From positions 1 through 14,594 of the forward strand of contig DHVL01000059.1 in the NCBI GenBank assembly GCA_002412645.1: 14,594 nt of DNA, in the 5' to 3' direction. Positions within the stretch are counted from its first letter, which is position 1. Each line of letters starts with the position of its first letter. Shown piece by piece: positions 5,607 to 12,484 of the stretch. This DNA is from Candidatus Dojkabacteria bacterium UBA5209 (GTDB lineage Bacteria > Patescibacteriota > Dojkabacteria > SC72). The translations under genes and the position numbers were made by a program. The notes under the pieces were generated by a model. The model worked only from the letters and a program-made list of their open reading frames with translations. It did not search any database and was not told the DNA's origin.

Positions 5607-6611
5607 ATCAACAAAGTCTAAGAGTCCAATATGTACTAATGATTGCCCTTTTTTCTGGAAATCAACATATACATATCCTGAATCTCCCTGTATATCTATA
5701 ATCTTTCCAATATATCCATATGTATTTGGAGATCTAGAAATAACTACTTGATTAATATATCCATTTACAAACCACCCTTTGTTCTCTTTATCAAATTTTG
5801 AGATAACAAATAGTTGATTCTCATACCCATCTAGTATAACTAAACGGTCTTTAAGAGAAACAAGATTTTGAATAAACTTAGTATCACAATGTACAGAGCC
5901 AAAACCTCCCAGTACTGCTACAGGTAGACCAATATTTCTAAACTCTCTGTATGAAATAGCGTAGGTAATAATAGCAACAGCACCTCTTTCAAAAAGCTCA
6001 TAGGCAACCTTATCATACAGATATGGACCAACCCAAACAATCTTTCCAGAGTAATCTTCCTCAAGTATTTTCTCTGTCACAATACTATTACCATCTGCAA
6101 GAATATCTAACTTACCAAAGAATCGGTTCTCACTTTTTGTAGTAGCTACTGCATCTATACAAACAGCATCAGTAGTAATAACTATACCGTCGTTAGGATT
6201 TACGGTATTAATATAACCATTAAAATCACTAACAAATACACTACTACTCTCCTCTCCCAGTACATCTATATATCCTTTACTAATCCTACTTAAATCTAAT
6301 ATCCCAGATACAGGAGAAAGAGCCTTTAGAATATTTAAACCTCCCCTACTTACCCTCTGCGCAATAACTTCGCCTTCATCAACATACTCTCCATCAATCC
6401 TACTTATATACTTTTGTATTTCTTCTAAGCTACAGTTTAATACCTTAGGTAGATATATACTTTTCTTTACACCACTACCTACTCCTTCAAAGAGTTTCTC
6501 CCCCTCTTTTACATAGGTACCCTGTTTAACAAAAACTTTCTCTCTACCAGTGAGAGGTATACTAAATTTGTAATCTGTATATTTTTCAAACAACCTACTC
6601 CTTATTTCCAT
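5601..6611 (-). CDS. Uncharacterised barrel-sandwich / KOW-like protein
   Basis: I recognise no characterised function. Residues 20-50 (VFVKQGTYVKEGEKLFEG) and 67-90 (ISRIDGEYVDEGEVIAQ) read as two halves of a lipoyl/biotinyl-type barrel-sandwich fold, but no modifiable Lys motif such as MKM is present. The centre (about 170-240) looks alpha/beta, with GKIVWVGPYLYD, RGAVAIITYAISYREF and LPVAVLGGFG. The last 60 residues end in a KOW-like small beta-barrel (YGYIGKIIDI, GYVYVDF, LVHIGLLDFVDL). The frame is open back to 6686, but that would overlap the upstream gene by 92 bp. I chose ATG at 6611 (17-bp overlap). A TTG at 6593, with AAGGAG before it, is another possible start. The gene appears coupled to the actin-like gene upstream, suggesting a two-protein module. 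Confidence 0.7.
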   Translation of the reverse strand: MEIRSRLFEKYTDYKFSIPLTGREKVFVKQGTYVKEGEKLFEGVGSGVKKSIYLPKVLNCSLEEIQKYISRIDGEYVDEGEVIAQRVSRGGLNILKALSPVSGILDLSRISKGYIDVLGEESSSVFVSDFNGYINTVNPNDGIVITTDAVCIDAVATTKSENRFFGKLDILADGNSIVTEKILEEDYSGKIVWVGPYLYDKVAYELFERGAVAIITYAISYREFRNIGLPVAVLGGFGSVHCDTKFIQNLVSLKDRLVILDGYENQLFVISKFDKENKGWFVNGYINQVVISRSPNTYGYIGKIIDIQGDSGYVYVDFQKKGQSLVHIGLLDFVDL

Positions 6612-7971
6612 TACTCCAATTCTGTAATTTAATATTGTTTTCTTTAGCACTAGGACCGTAAACAATTGGTCTAATTCTGCAATCAACTACTAAACCCTCA
6701 TATCTAATACCACCTCTAGTAGATACAAAAGATACATCAGTAGTAGTAAAGTGACTTAAAACTGCACCATTCTTTAAGTTACCTTCCATAACAACTTTGT
6801 TTGTGACAGAAGGTATATTAAAAATCTCTAAGTTAGGATTCAGAGCATATATATCTCTCTCTTCAAAATCTTGAGACATAATTTTACCAGAGAAAAGTAT
6901 CTTGTTCTTACCCTTACTAATATTAATCTCAGGTATTACGACCTTGTAAGCACCAGGTAGTATGTCTCCTTTGATAACCATAATTTCTTCTGCTAAGGAA
7001 CCCTGTATTAAATTTTTACCATAGGTAAGAATCTTGTTCTCTACATCCATATACAAATCAAAGACCCCTTCTAATTCAAAACCGTCTATAACTGAAAGAA
7101 GCAACTCTCTTTTATTTAGAAGCTTAGCTAATTTACCAGTAAGTATTACACCACTCTTACCCCTACCAAATGCATTTAACTTACCCTCACTACTTTCTTT
7201 AATAGAAAGGTTTTGTATAGTGACAAAGGAGCGCAATATATCCGTTAGAACTGTATCAGAAACATAGTCTGGAGTATTAGCAACAAAATTAGCCCATTTA
7301 TCCATAACTTCATCAGAACTTGACTCTACAGAAAGAAATGCTTGTAATTTAGAACTTCTAATAGAATCAATTAACCCTATCTCACTACCCCAAGATATCT
7401 TACTCTTGGAAAAATCTAGTTCCTTTTTCTTCTCTTTAGAAAATATCCCTGTAGAAGTTTGCTTTTCTCTAATTCTAAATACAGAGAAATGGGATAAATC
7501 GACATCTATCCACAACAAATCATCATATCCTAATCTCTCTCTTAGACCTTCCATTAAGGATCTCACATATTTCTCATCTACAACCCTTAAAGCAATATCC
7601 TTAGAGAAATCCTTTAAAGAAACATATATCTTATTAAAAAAAGGCTGATCATCATCAACCATTACCTTTATACCAGCTACCCCCACTCCCTCTTTTTGAA
7701 AATCTACAATCTTAAAAACTCCTTCCCACTTCCTATCAACAATATCCCATTCAAATTCTTTCTCTAATGAATCAAAATATTCAAACCAAAAATTCTTACT
7801 AAATACGGTATCATCCATTCTAAATTTCAAAGGTGAAAGATCTGTAATATCGGAAAGAACATATGTCTTTTGAGCAGTAAAATCTGTATATGCTAAATTA
7901 GCATATACATGATTCTCCTTTATCAAAACTGTTAAATATGCATTCTTTTGTAGTATGGGCAGAGTACTCAT
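6595..7971 (-). CDS. Degenerate actin-like ATPase-fold protein (MutL/GlmL-like)
   Basis: 458 residues with no signal peptide or membrane helix. The layout suggests an actin-like fold: N-terminal strands YLTVLIKENHVYANLAY (12-28); DLLWIDVDLSHFSVFRI (151-167) in the place of a phosphate-binding strand-turn-strand; an acidic/helical middle; and SGVILTGKLAKLL (273-285), resembling the ILTGG adenosine motif of MutL/FtsA-type proteins. Near the end LVVDCRIRPIVYGPS (428-441) resembles, from memory, the VVDxRGRPL element of MutL-like proteins in Chloroflexota and CPR. Canonical DxGxxxT phosphate-loop residues are not intact, so ATPase activity is doubtful. It starts a minus-strand run and has a candidate promoter ten bases from its ATG. 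The fold assignment is inference; the open frame is certain. Confidence 0.65.
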   Translation of the reverse strand: MSTLPILQKNAYLTVLIKENHVYANLAYTDFTAQKTYVLSDITDLSPLKFRMDDTVFSKNFWFEYFDSLEKEFEWDIVDRKWEGVFKIVDFQKEGVGVAGIKVMVDDDQPFFNKIYVSLKDFSKDIALRVVDEKYVRSLMEGLRERLGYDDLLWIDVDLSHFSVFRIREKQTSTGIFSKEKKKELDFSKSKISWGSEIGLIDSIRSSKLQAFLSVESSSDEVMDKWANFVANTPDYVSDTVLTDILRSFVTIQNLSIKESSEGKLNAFGRGKSGVILTGKLAKLLNKRELLLSVIDGFELEGVFDLYMDVENKILTYGKNLIQGSLAEEIMVIKGDILPGAYKVVIPEINISKGKNKILFSGKIMSQDFEERDIYALNPNLEIFNIPSVTNKVVMEGNLKNGAVLSHFTTTDVSFVSTRGGIRYEGLVVDCRIRPIVYGPSAKENNIKLQNWSNGNKE

Positions 7972-7981
7972 GACAATAATC

Positions 7982-8010
7982 AGTTTACCAGTAAAAGGAA
8001 TATTTGGAAA
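7982..8010 (-). promoter_or_regulatory. Candidate extended -10 promoter of the actin-like gene
   Basis: On the minus strand TTTCCA (8010-8005), a 17-bp spacer and TAAACT (7987-7982) preceded by TGG give an extended -10 layout. As at rpmE, exactly ten bases separate the -10 hexamer from the ATG at 7971, implying a leader of only a few bases. Both hexamers match consensus at four of six positions. Confidence 0.45.
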
Positions 8011-8020
8011 CTAAGTAAGT

Positions 8021-8048
8021 AAAAAAAAGAGGCTCATATGAGCCTCTT
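8021..8048 (-). terminator. Intrinsic terminator of rpsF-ssb-rpsR
   Basis: A perfect 22-bp palindrome (8027-8048) folds as a 9-bp stem AAGAGGCTC/GAGCCTCTT around ATAT, followed on the minus strand by eight T (8028-8021). It lies about 20 bases after the rpsR stop. This is the clearest terminator in the window. On the plus strand there is no T-tract after the hairpin, so it is directional. Confidence 0.92.
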
Positions 8049-8068
8049 CATATTCTAAATCAAAAAGA

Positions 8069-8413
8069 TTAAGCCTCTTTAGCTACATATGGAAGTAATG
8101 CCATATATCTAGCTCTTTTGATAGCTCTCTTTAATTGTTTCTGGTGCTTGTGACATGCTCCTGATTTTTCAGTAGCAATAACCTTACCTCTTACAGATGT
8201 AAACTTTTTTAATTGATATACATCCTTGTAAGAAATACTCTTCACACCAGAATCACACAAAGGACATGTAAGATTTTGTACAATCTTTCTTCTCCTTCGA
8301 ACCTTCTTCTTACCACCGTAAGAATCATCATTGTTGTCTTCTTCTGTTACACTCTTATCATCAAAGACATCCTCTAATGTTGGTGCTATTACTTTTTTCT
8401 CTTCCTCACTCAT
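8069..8413 (-). CDS. rpsR: 30S ribosomal protein S18, N-terminally extended
   Basis: Small-subunit platform protein that binds 16S rRNA together with S6. The conserved part starts at about residue 45 and includes YKDVYQLKKFTSVRGKV, and GACHKHQKQLKRAIKRARYMALLPY, the S18 signature. CPLC (Cys50, Cys53) and CHKH (Cys87, His90) form a plausible zinc site of the C+ type. About 40 residues before it are acidic (EEDNNDDSYGG) and then basic (KKKVRRRRK), making 114 aa against ~75-80 in E. coli. The gene is third in rpsF-ssb-rpsR, 19 bp after ssb, with a terminator directly downstream. There is no Shine-Dalgarno before the ATG. Confidence 0.95.
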   Translation of the reverse strand: MSEEEKKVIAPTLEDVFDDKSVTEEDNNDDSYGGKKKVRRRRKIVQNLTCPLCDSGVKSISYKDVYQLKKFTSVRGKVIATEKSGACHKHQKQLKRAIKRARYMALLPYVAKEA

Positions 8414-8432
8414 TTACTTACTAAAACCTAAA

Positions 8433-8900
8433 TTAAAATGGTAAATCTGAATCCTCTAATGGATCCTCATCAGATGCTGTATCCTCACTACTCTCAACTT
8501 CAACCTCTTCCTCTACTGACTCTTCTTTATGATCTTCAATAGCGGAACCATTACCCTGCTTTCCCTTACTATCCAAAAGAATCATATCATTTACTCTAAC
8601 CTCAGTCTTGTATCTTGTAGAACCATCTTCTGCTTCCCATGATCTAGTAGAAAGAGATCCTTCTATGTAAACCTTCATTCCCTTTGCAAGTAGCTGTTGA
8701 CAAATCTCTGCCATCTTATTCCAAGCTACAATATTATGGAACTCTGCAACCTCTTTTAAATTACCATCTTGGTCCTTCCAAGACTTGTTAGTTGCTAAAC
8801 CAAATGTAACTACAGGAGTACCACCAGTTGTATATCTTAACTCTGGCTCCCTTGTTAAGTTCCCTATTAACTGAACTTTGTTTAAAGACCTTGCTGACAT
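8433..8900 (-). CDS. ssb: Single-stranded DNA-binding protein
   Basis: OB-fold protein that coats single-stranded DNA in replication and repair. Residues 1-112 form the DNA-binding domain: LNKVQLIGNLTREPELRY at the start, EFHNIVAWNKMAEICQQLLAKG in the middle and GSLSTRSWEAEDGSTRYKTE near its end. The tail is strongly acidic (EESVEEEVEVESSEDTASDED) and ends DSDLPF, the protein-interaction tip (DDxPF type) that recruits repair and replication partners. At 155 aa it is a normal length. It sits between rpsF and rpsR as in many bacteria. The 65-bp gap before it is AT-rich, with no clear extra promoter. No Shine-Dalgarno is present. Confidence 0.97.
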   Translation of the reverse strand: MSARSLNKVQLIGNLTREPELRYTTGGTPVVTFGLATNKSWKDQDGNLKEVAEFHNIVAWNKMAEICQQLLAKGMKVYIEGSLSTRSWEAEDGSTRYKTEVRVNDMILLDSKGKQGNGSAIEDHKEESVEEEVEVESSEDTASDEDPLEDSDLPF

Positions 8901-8965
8901 TGTATGTATATATATAAATTTAACTTACCTAAAATATTACCAGCCAAAATTTAAAAAATCCTGAA

Positions 8966-9298
8966 CTAAACCTCTATTTCTTTCTTCTTAATTCTTGTAC
9001 CAATCTCCTCTGGATGATCCTCTTCAACAATCATAAATCTAAGAATCTCTTGTCTTAAATGAAGTAATCTCTTCATCTCATTAATAATGGAAGGAGAACA
9101 TTTAAAGTTATAGACAATGTAGTAACCTTCGTTATGACCCGCTATCTTGTATGCAAGATATCTCTTACCCCATACATCTACATCCAATACCTCTCCACCC
9201 TTCTGTTCCATCATATCCACAAATTCTTTATGAATACTTTTTCTTAAATCATCAGGTAGTAATGGCTTTAATACAACCATCATCTCGTAGTTTCTCAT
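8966..9298 (-). CDS. rpsF: 30S ribosomal protein S6
   Basis: Small-subunit protein that forms a heterodimer with S18 on the platform. The sequence MRNYEMMVVLKPLLPDDL opens with the family's M-[RK]-x-Y-E start. WGKRYLAYKIAGHNEGYYIVYNFKC and MKRLLHLRQEILRFMIV are conserved blocks. I chose ATG at 9298 (110 aa) because it matches the family N-terminus; the frame also has ATG at 9322 and TTG at 9325, which would add eight or nine residues (MLTDRVKK). Neither has a Shine-Dalgarno. It is the first gene of rpsF-ssb-rpsR behind the promoter at 9362-9390. Confidence 0.94.
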   Translation of the reverse strand: MRNYEMMVVLKPLLPDDLRKSIHKEFVDMMEQKGGEVLDVDVWGKRYLAYKIAGHNEGYYIVYNFKCSPSIINEMKRLLHLRQEILRFMIVEEDHPEEIGTRIKKKEIEV

Positions 9299-9361
9299 CT
9301 TTTTTACTCTATCTGTTAACATCAAAAAACAAACTATTAAATTAATATCAATGCGAATGGA

Positions 9362-9390
9362 ATTTTAGCAGAAAAACGAGCTAATGACAA
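9362..9390 (-). promoter_or_regulatory. Sigma70-like promoter of rpsF-ssb-rpsR
   Basis: On the minus strand TTGTCA (9390-9385), a 17-bp spacer and TAAAAT (9367-9362), preceded by TGC, match consensus at five of six bases in each hexamer plus an extended -10. The predicted leader is about 35 nt to ATG 9322 or about 60 nt to ATG 9298, the longest housekeeping leader in the window. Leader-binding feedback by S6:S18 is known for this operon in other bacteria, but I could not identify the binding motif here. Confidence 0.75.
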
Positions 9391-9398
9391 TTCTATTC

Positions 9399-10523
9399 CT
9401 AACTATTTGCAAGTATCACTATATAGTCACCATCCTTAACTACATACTCTTTACCATGATTTTTAACTAAACCTCCCTCTTTTGCCTTAACCCATCCCCC
9501 TACTTTTAGCATTTCTTCTACATTAATTACATCTGCGGTAATAAAGTTTTTGGCTAAATCTGAATGTATAACTCCAGCTGCATCTTTAACAGAAGCTCCT
9601 CCTTCTATAGTCCATGAGTTACACTCTTTCTCAGAACCAGTATAAAAGGTAAGAAGATTTAATCTTTTGTAAGCATACATAATTACATCTTCTACAGTCG
9701 TTGGTTTTCCACCCAAAAGCTCAATATACTCATTAAACTCCTCTTCTGACATACCTGCTAAATCAGAAAGTAATTTTACATCAACTCTGACTATATACTC
9801 TTTAGCACTATCATTTGATATTTCCATCAATTCACTTTCCCATTTACTAATACTCTCCTCATCTAATCCCTCTTTACAATTCAAAAGAAACAATCTCTGT
9901 TTAGCAGTAAGTAACCAAAGAGACCTAACGAATTCTTTCTCTTGGATATTAAAATTCATATCAATAACAGGGATTCCCTCATTTAAGCCTTTCTCTATCC
10001 TTTCTAATACAGATATCTTCATCTCTGCATCTTTCGTAATACCTGACTTACTCTCCCTTTTAACAGCAAGTAATTTCTTCTCTATAACTTCTAAATCCTT
10101 AAGCATTAACTCTGCTTGTACAATTTCAAAATCTTCAACAGGATTAACCCTGTTGTATACATGTACAATCTCTCCACTACTAAATGCTCTTAATACATAC
10201 ACTATTACATCTACCTCTCTAATATGAGAAAGAAACTGATTCCCTAAACCCTCTCCCTTAGATGCGCCTTTAACTAGACCAGCAATATCTACAAATGTCA
10301 TAACAGAGGGAACAATTTTTTTTGCCTTAAAGAAATTAGAGAGAGAATATAATCTCTCATCTGGTATTTCTACAACCCCTACATTCTTATCTATCGTACA
10401 AAAGGGAAAGTTCTCTGCAGGTACAGCTTTCTTAGTTAAAGCATTAAACAGAGAGGACTTACCAGCATTAGGTAGTCCTACAATTCCCAAAGAAAGTGTA
10501 TGTGATCTAACTACATCACTCAT
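9399..10523 (-). CDS. ychF: Redox/ribosome-associated GTPase-ATPase YchF (Ola1 family)
   Basis: Obg-family P-loop NTPase that associates with ribosomes and prefers ATP over GTP. Walker A is GLPNAGKSS (16-24). The switch region includes NFPFCTIDKNVGVVEIPD, G3 is DIAGLVKGASKGEGLGNQFL (79-98), and the G4 position reads NCKE (215-218), the NxxE variant that marks YchF instead of NKxD. A helical insert (about 130-200) follows the family plan. A TGS domain (about 290-374) contains GVIHSDLAKNFITADV. At 374 aa it is near the usual ~363. It is a single gene, divergent from the transglutaminase gene, with stop TAG. No terminator is visible in the 70 bases after it. Confidence 0.96.
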   Translation of the reverse strand: MSDVVRSHTLSLGIVGLPNAGKSSLFNALTKKAVPAENFPFCTIDKNVGVVEIPDERLYSLSNFFKAKKIVPSVMTFVDIAGLVKGASKGEGLGNQFLSHIREVDVIVYVLRAFSSGEIVHVYNRVNPVEDFEIVQAELMLKDLEVIEKKLLAVKRESKSGITKDAEMKISVLERIEKGLNEGIPVIDMNFNIQEKEFVRSLWLLTAKQRLFLLNCKEGLDEESISKWESELMEISNDSAKEYIVRVDVKLLSDLAGMSEEEFNEYIELLGGKPTTVEDVIMYAYKRLNLLTFYTGSEKECNSWTIEGGASVKDAAGVIHSDLAKNFITADVINVEEMLKVGGWVKAKEGGLVKNHGKEYVVKDGDYIVILANS

Positions 10524-10550
10524 ATATATTTAACAAAATCTTAACCCCGC

Positions 10551-10559
10551 ATTATATCA
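10551..10559 (-). promoter_or_regulatory. Extended -10 promoter element of ychF
   Basis: TGATATAAT on the minus strand combines a perfect TATAAT (10556-10551) with an extended TGn. No good -35 lies at 16-18 bp. The predicted leader is about 20 nt, without a Shine-Dalgarno. Confidence 0.6.
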
Positions 10560-10595
10560 CCTCCATACTATTACAAAAAGATTTCTTACATACCC

Positions 10596-10624
10596 TTTCA
10601 AAGAATCATATTCTAAAGTAATAT
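10596..10624 (+). promoter_or_regulatory. Weak candidate promoter of the transglutaminase gene
   Basis: TTTCAA (10596-10601), a 17-bp spacer and TAATAT (10619-10624) end six bases before the ATG at 10631, so a normal start site would fall on the ATG itself. The hexamers are weak, and the AT-rich context makes chance matches likely. The 107-bp region from 10524 to 10630 is the shared divergent promoter region with ychF. Confidence 0.3.
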
Positions 10625-10630
10625 ATTCTC

Positions 10631-12484
10631 ATGCAAAAAAATCTCTTTAAATATATACTCTCATTACTAATACTAATTGGTGGTACTACATATATATATG
10701 CACAAACATATGATTTCAGTATTCAAAATACTACAGTAATTAGATATACAACAGGACAAGAGTATGTACTTGTACAAACAGAATATACAAGAGAGGTTAA
10801 AAACACTTCTTACTACTACTCTACACAAGGAGAGAAAATATTCCATATACCAGATCTACCAAACAGTAAAAGCTCAGAAATACTGCTTGAGAGACAATTT
10901 AAAACTGATTCTTTAACAGTGGTAGATGCACTGACAAAAAGAGCAGTAGCTTACACAGTAGAGGAATTAGAGATTGGAGAGGGTATATATGTAAAAGTAC
11001 CAAACTACAAACAAACAACATACAACTCTCCATACAAGATATTGGTAGAATACAAAACACATGATTTAGTAAAGAAAACAATTAATCATGTTGTACTACT
11101 TGCCCCAGCATTACATGAAGATACAGAGTTTGAACAGATTGACTCTACTAGTGGTACAAAAACAGAGCTTAAATATGACCTTAAGGTCATTACAGACAGA
11201 GATATTCCCCCACTTGCTAATATATATCCTCAAGATTTTAAGGTAGAGGAAGGTAAAGATATTACAACCTATATATTCAATTCTAATGATAGAGTGGGAA
11301 AATCTCCTTCACTTGAGTTTGGTACACAACAAATATATAGGTTTGAGCTTAAGTACAAAACTCCTAAAACAGATAGTATTGTACCTGATAGATACTCATC
11401 ACTTTTTAAAGCCCTCTCTACCAATATATATGAACTTTCCCTACCAAGAGATTTTGAAGAAACTAATCAAAGAGTAAAGATAGAGAGCATATACCCTACC
11501 CCTTCGAAGATAGTAAAAGATGATGAAGGTAATATACTAGCCCAATTTGAAGTACCAGCAAACAAAAGTAGTGAGATATCGGTAGTTGGATATATAACGG
11601 TAATGCAAGATACATATTCTGAAAAAACAGCTATACCCAACTCTTCTTTAAAAGAGTACTTTACTCAGATATCACAAAGCAGTGAATTAAAGAAATATAC
11701 TGTCCCTACCAAATATTGGGAAAGTTCAGATTCATATATACAACAAGAAGCAAACAAACTACTAGATGAAAGTACAACCTTAATGGATTTAGTAAAGAAT
11801 GATTACAGATATATTAATGACAAACTAGAGTACGATGAAAGTAAGGCAAACAGTGATAACGAAAGAATGGGAGCAAAAGCAGCATTACAAGGAGAAGCAT
11901 CAGTATGTATGGAGTATGCAGACTCAATGATAGCGATACTAAGAGCACAAGGGGTACCTGCTAGGGCAGCTCTTGGATACTCTAACCTTACCACATTAGA
12001 AAACAGTAATACCGAAGGTAGTACAAGACATCAGTGGGTACAAATATGGGTACCTGATTACGGATGGCTAAGTATAGATCCTACATACGAGAGTGAGAAT
12101 ATGCTCATTGGACAGAATATAGAGAAGATACTTTGGGAAACATTCTTTGATGAAGAGTTGAGTAATATTAAAATATACTCTGCAGACAGAGTAGAAAGAG
12201 AAGATTTCTCTAATTACTCAGTACTTGTATATGCAATAGAAGAGATACCAAACGAGGATCAACTACTAGTATATTCAGATATTATCCCAATAGTGGAAGA
12301 AAACAAAGGTAGCGGTATGGAGAATCTCAATATCTTTGTAAAAACTACTGTACTGGGCAAGTCCTTGATAATACTTTTACCTATACTTCTTCTACTGGGT
12401 TCACTAATAGTTGTATTGATGTTAATAACTGTAGTAGCAAGAAAGCTTAAATCTCGAAAAGCTCCTTTAGATCAACAGCGTTAA
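10631..12484 (+). CDS. Exported transglutaminase-like protein, C-terminally anchored
   Basis: 617 residues. A signal peptide (1-24, hydrophobic core YILSLLILIGG, likely cleavage after YAQ) precedes a long extracytoplasmic region (about 25-360) rich in beta strands, without a family I can name. The transglutaminase-like domain (about 375-490) has the Cys-His-Asp triad of the cysteine-protease fold: Cys426 in GEASVCMEYADSMIAILRAQ, His467 in TRHQWVQIWVPDYGW and Asp483 in LSIDPTYE. GVPARAALGYS is the typical block after the helix. A membrane helix (about 577-602) and a short basic tail (KLKSRKAPLDQQR) close the protein, so the catalytic part faces outside. It could cleave or crosslink cell-surface peptides; the substrate is unknown. 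Its last 38 bp overlap the convergent AMP phosphorylase gene. Confidence 0.85.
   Translation: MQKNLFKYILSLLILIGGTTYIYAQTYDFSIQNTTVIRYTTGQEYVLVQTEYTREVKNTSYYYSTQGEKIFHIPDLPNSKSSEILLERQFKTDSLTVVDALTKRAVAYTVEELEIGEGIYVKVPNYKQTTYNSPYKILVEYKTHDLVKKTINHVVLLAPALHEDTEFEQIDSTSGTKTELKYDLKVITDRDIPPLANIYPQDFKVEEGKDITTYIFNSNDRVGKSPSLEFGTQQIYRFELKYKTPKTDSIVPDRYSSLFKALSTNIYELSLPRDFEETNQRVKIESIYPTPSKIVKDDEGNILAQFEVPANKSSEISVVGYITVMQDTYSEKTAIPNSSLKEYFTQISQSSELKKYTVPTKYWESSDSYIQQEANKLLDESTTLMDLVKNDYRYINDKLEYDESKANSDNERMGAKAALQGEASVCMEYADSMIAILRAQGVPARAALGYSNLTTLENSNTEGSTRHQWVQIWVPDYGWLSIDPTYESENMLIGQNIEKILWETFFDEELSNIKIYSADRVEREDFSNYSVLVYAIEEIPNEDQLLVYSDIIPIVEENKGSGMENLNIFVKTTVLGKSLIILLPILLLLGSLIVVLMLITVVARKLKSRKAPLDQQR

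Noticed and set aside
6612..6686. Longer start for the barrel-sandwich protein
   Set aside because: The extra 25 residues would overlap the actin-like coding region by 92 bp and do not look like part of the fold; ATG 6611 is more sensible.
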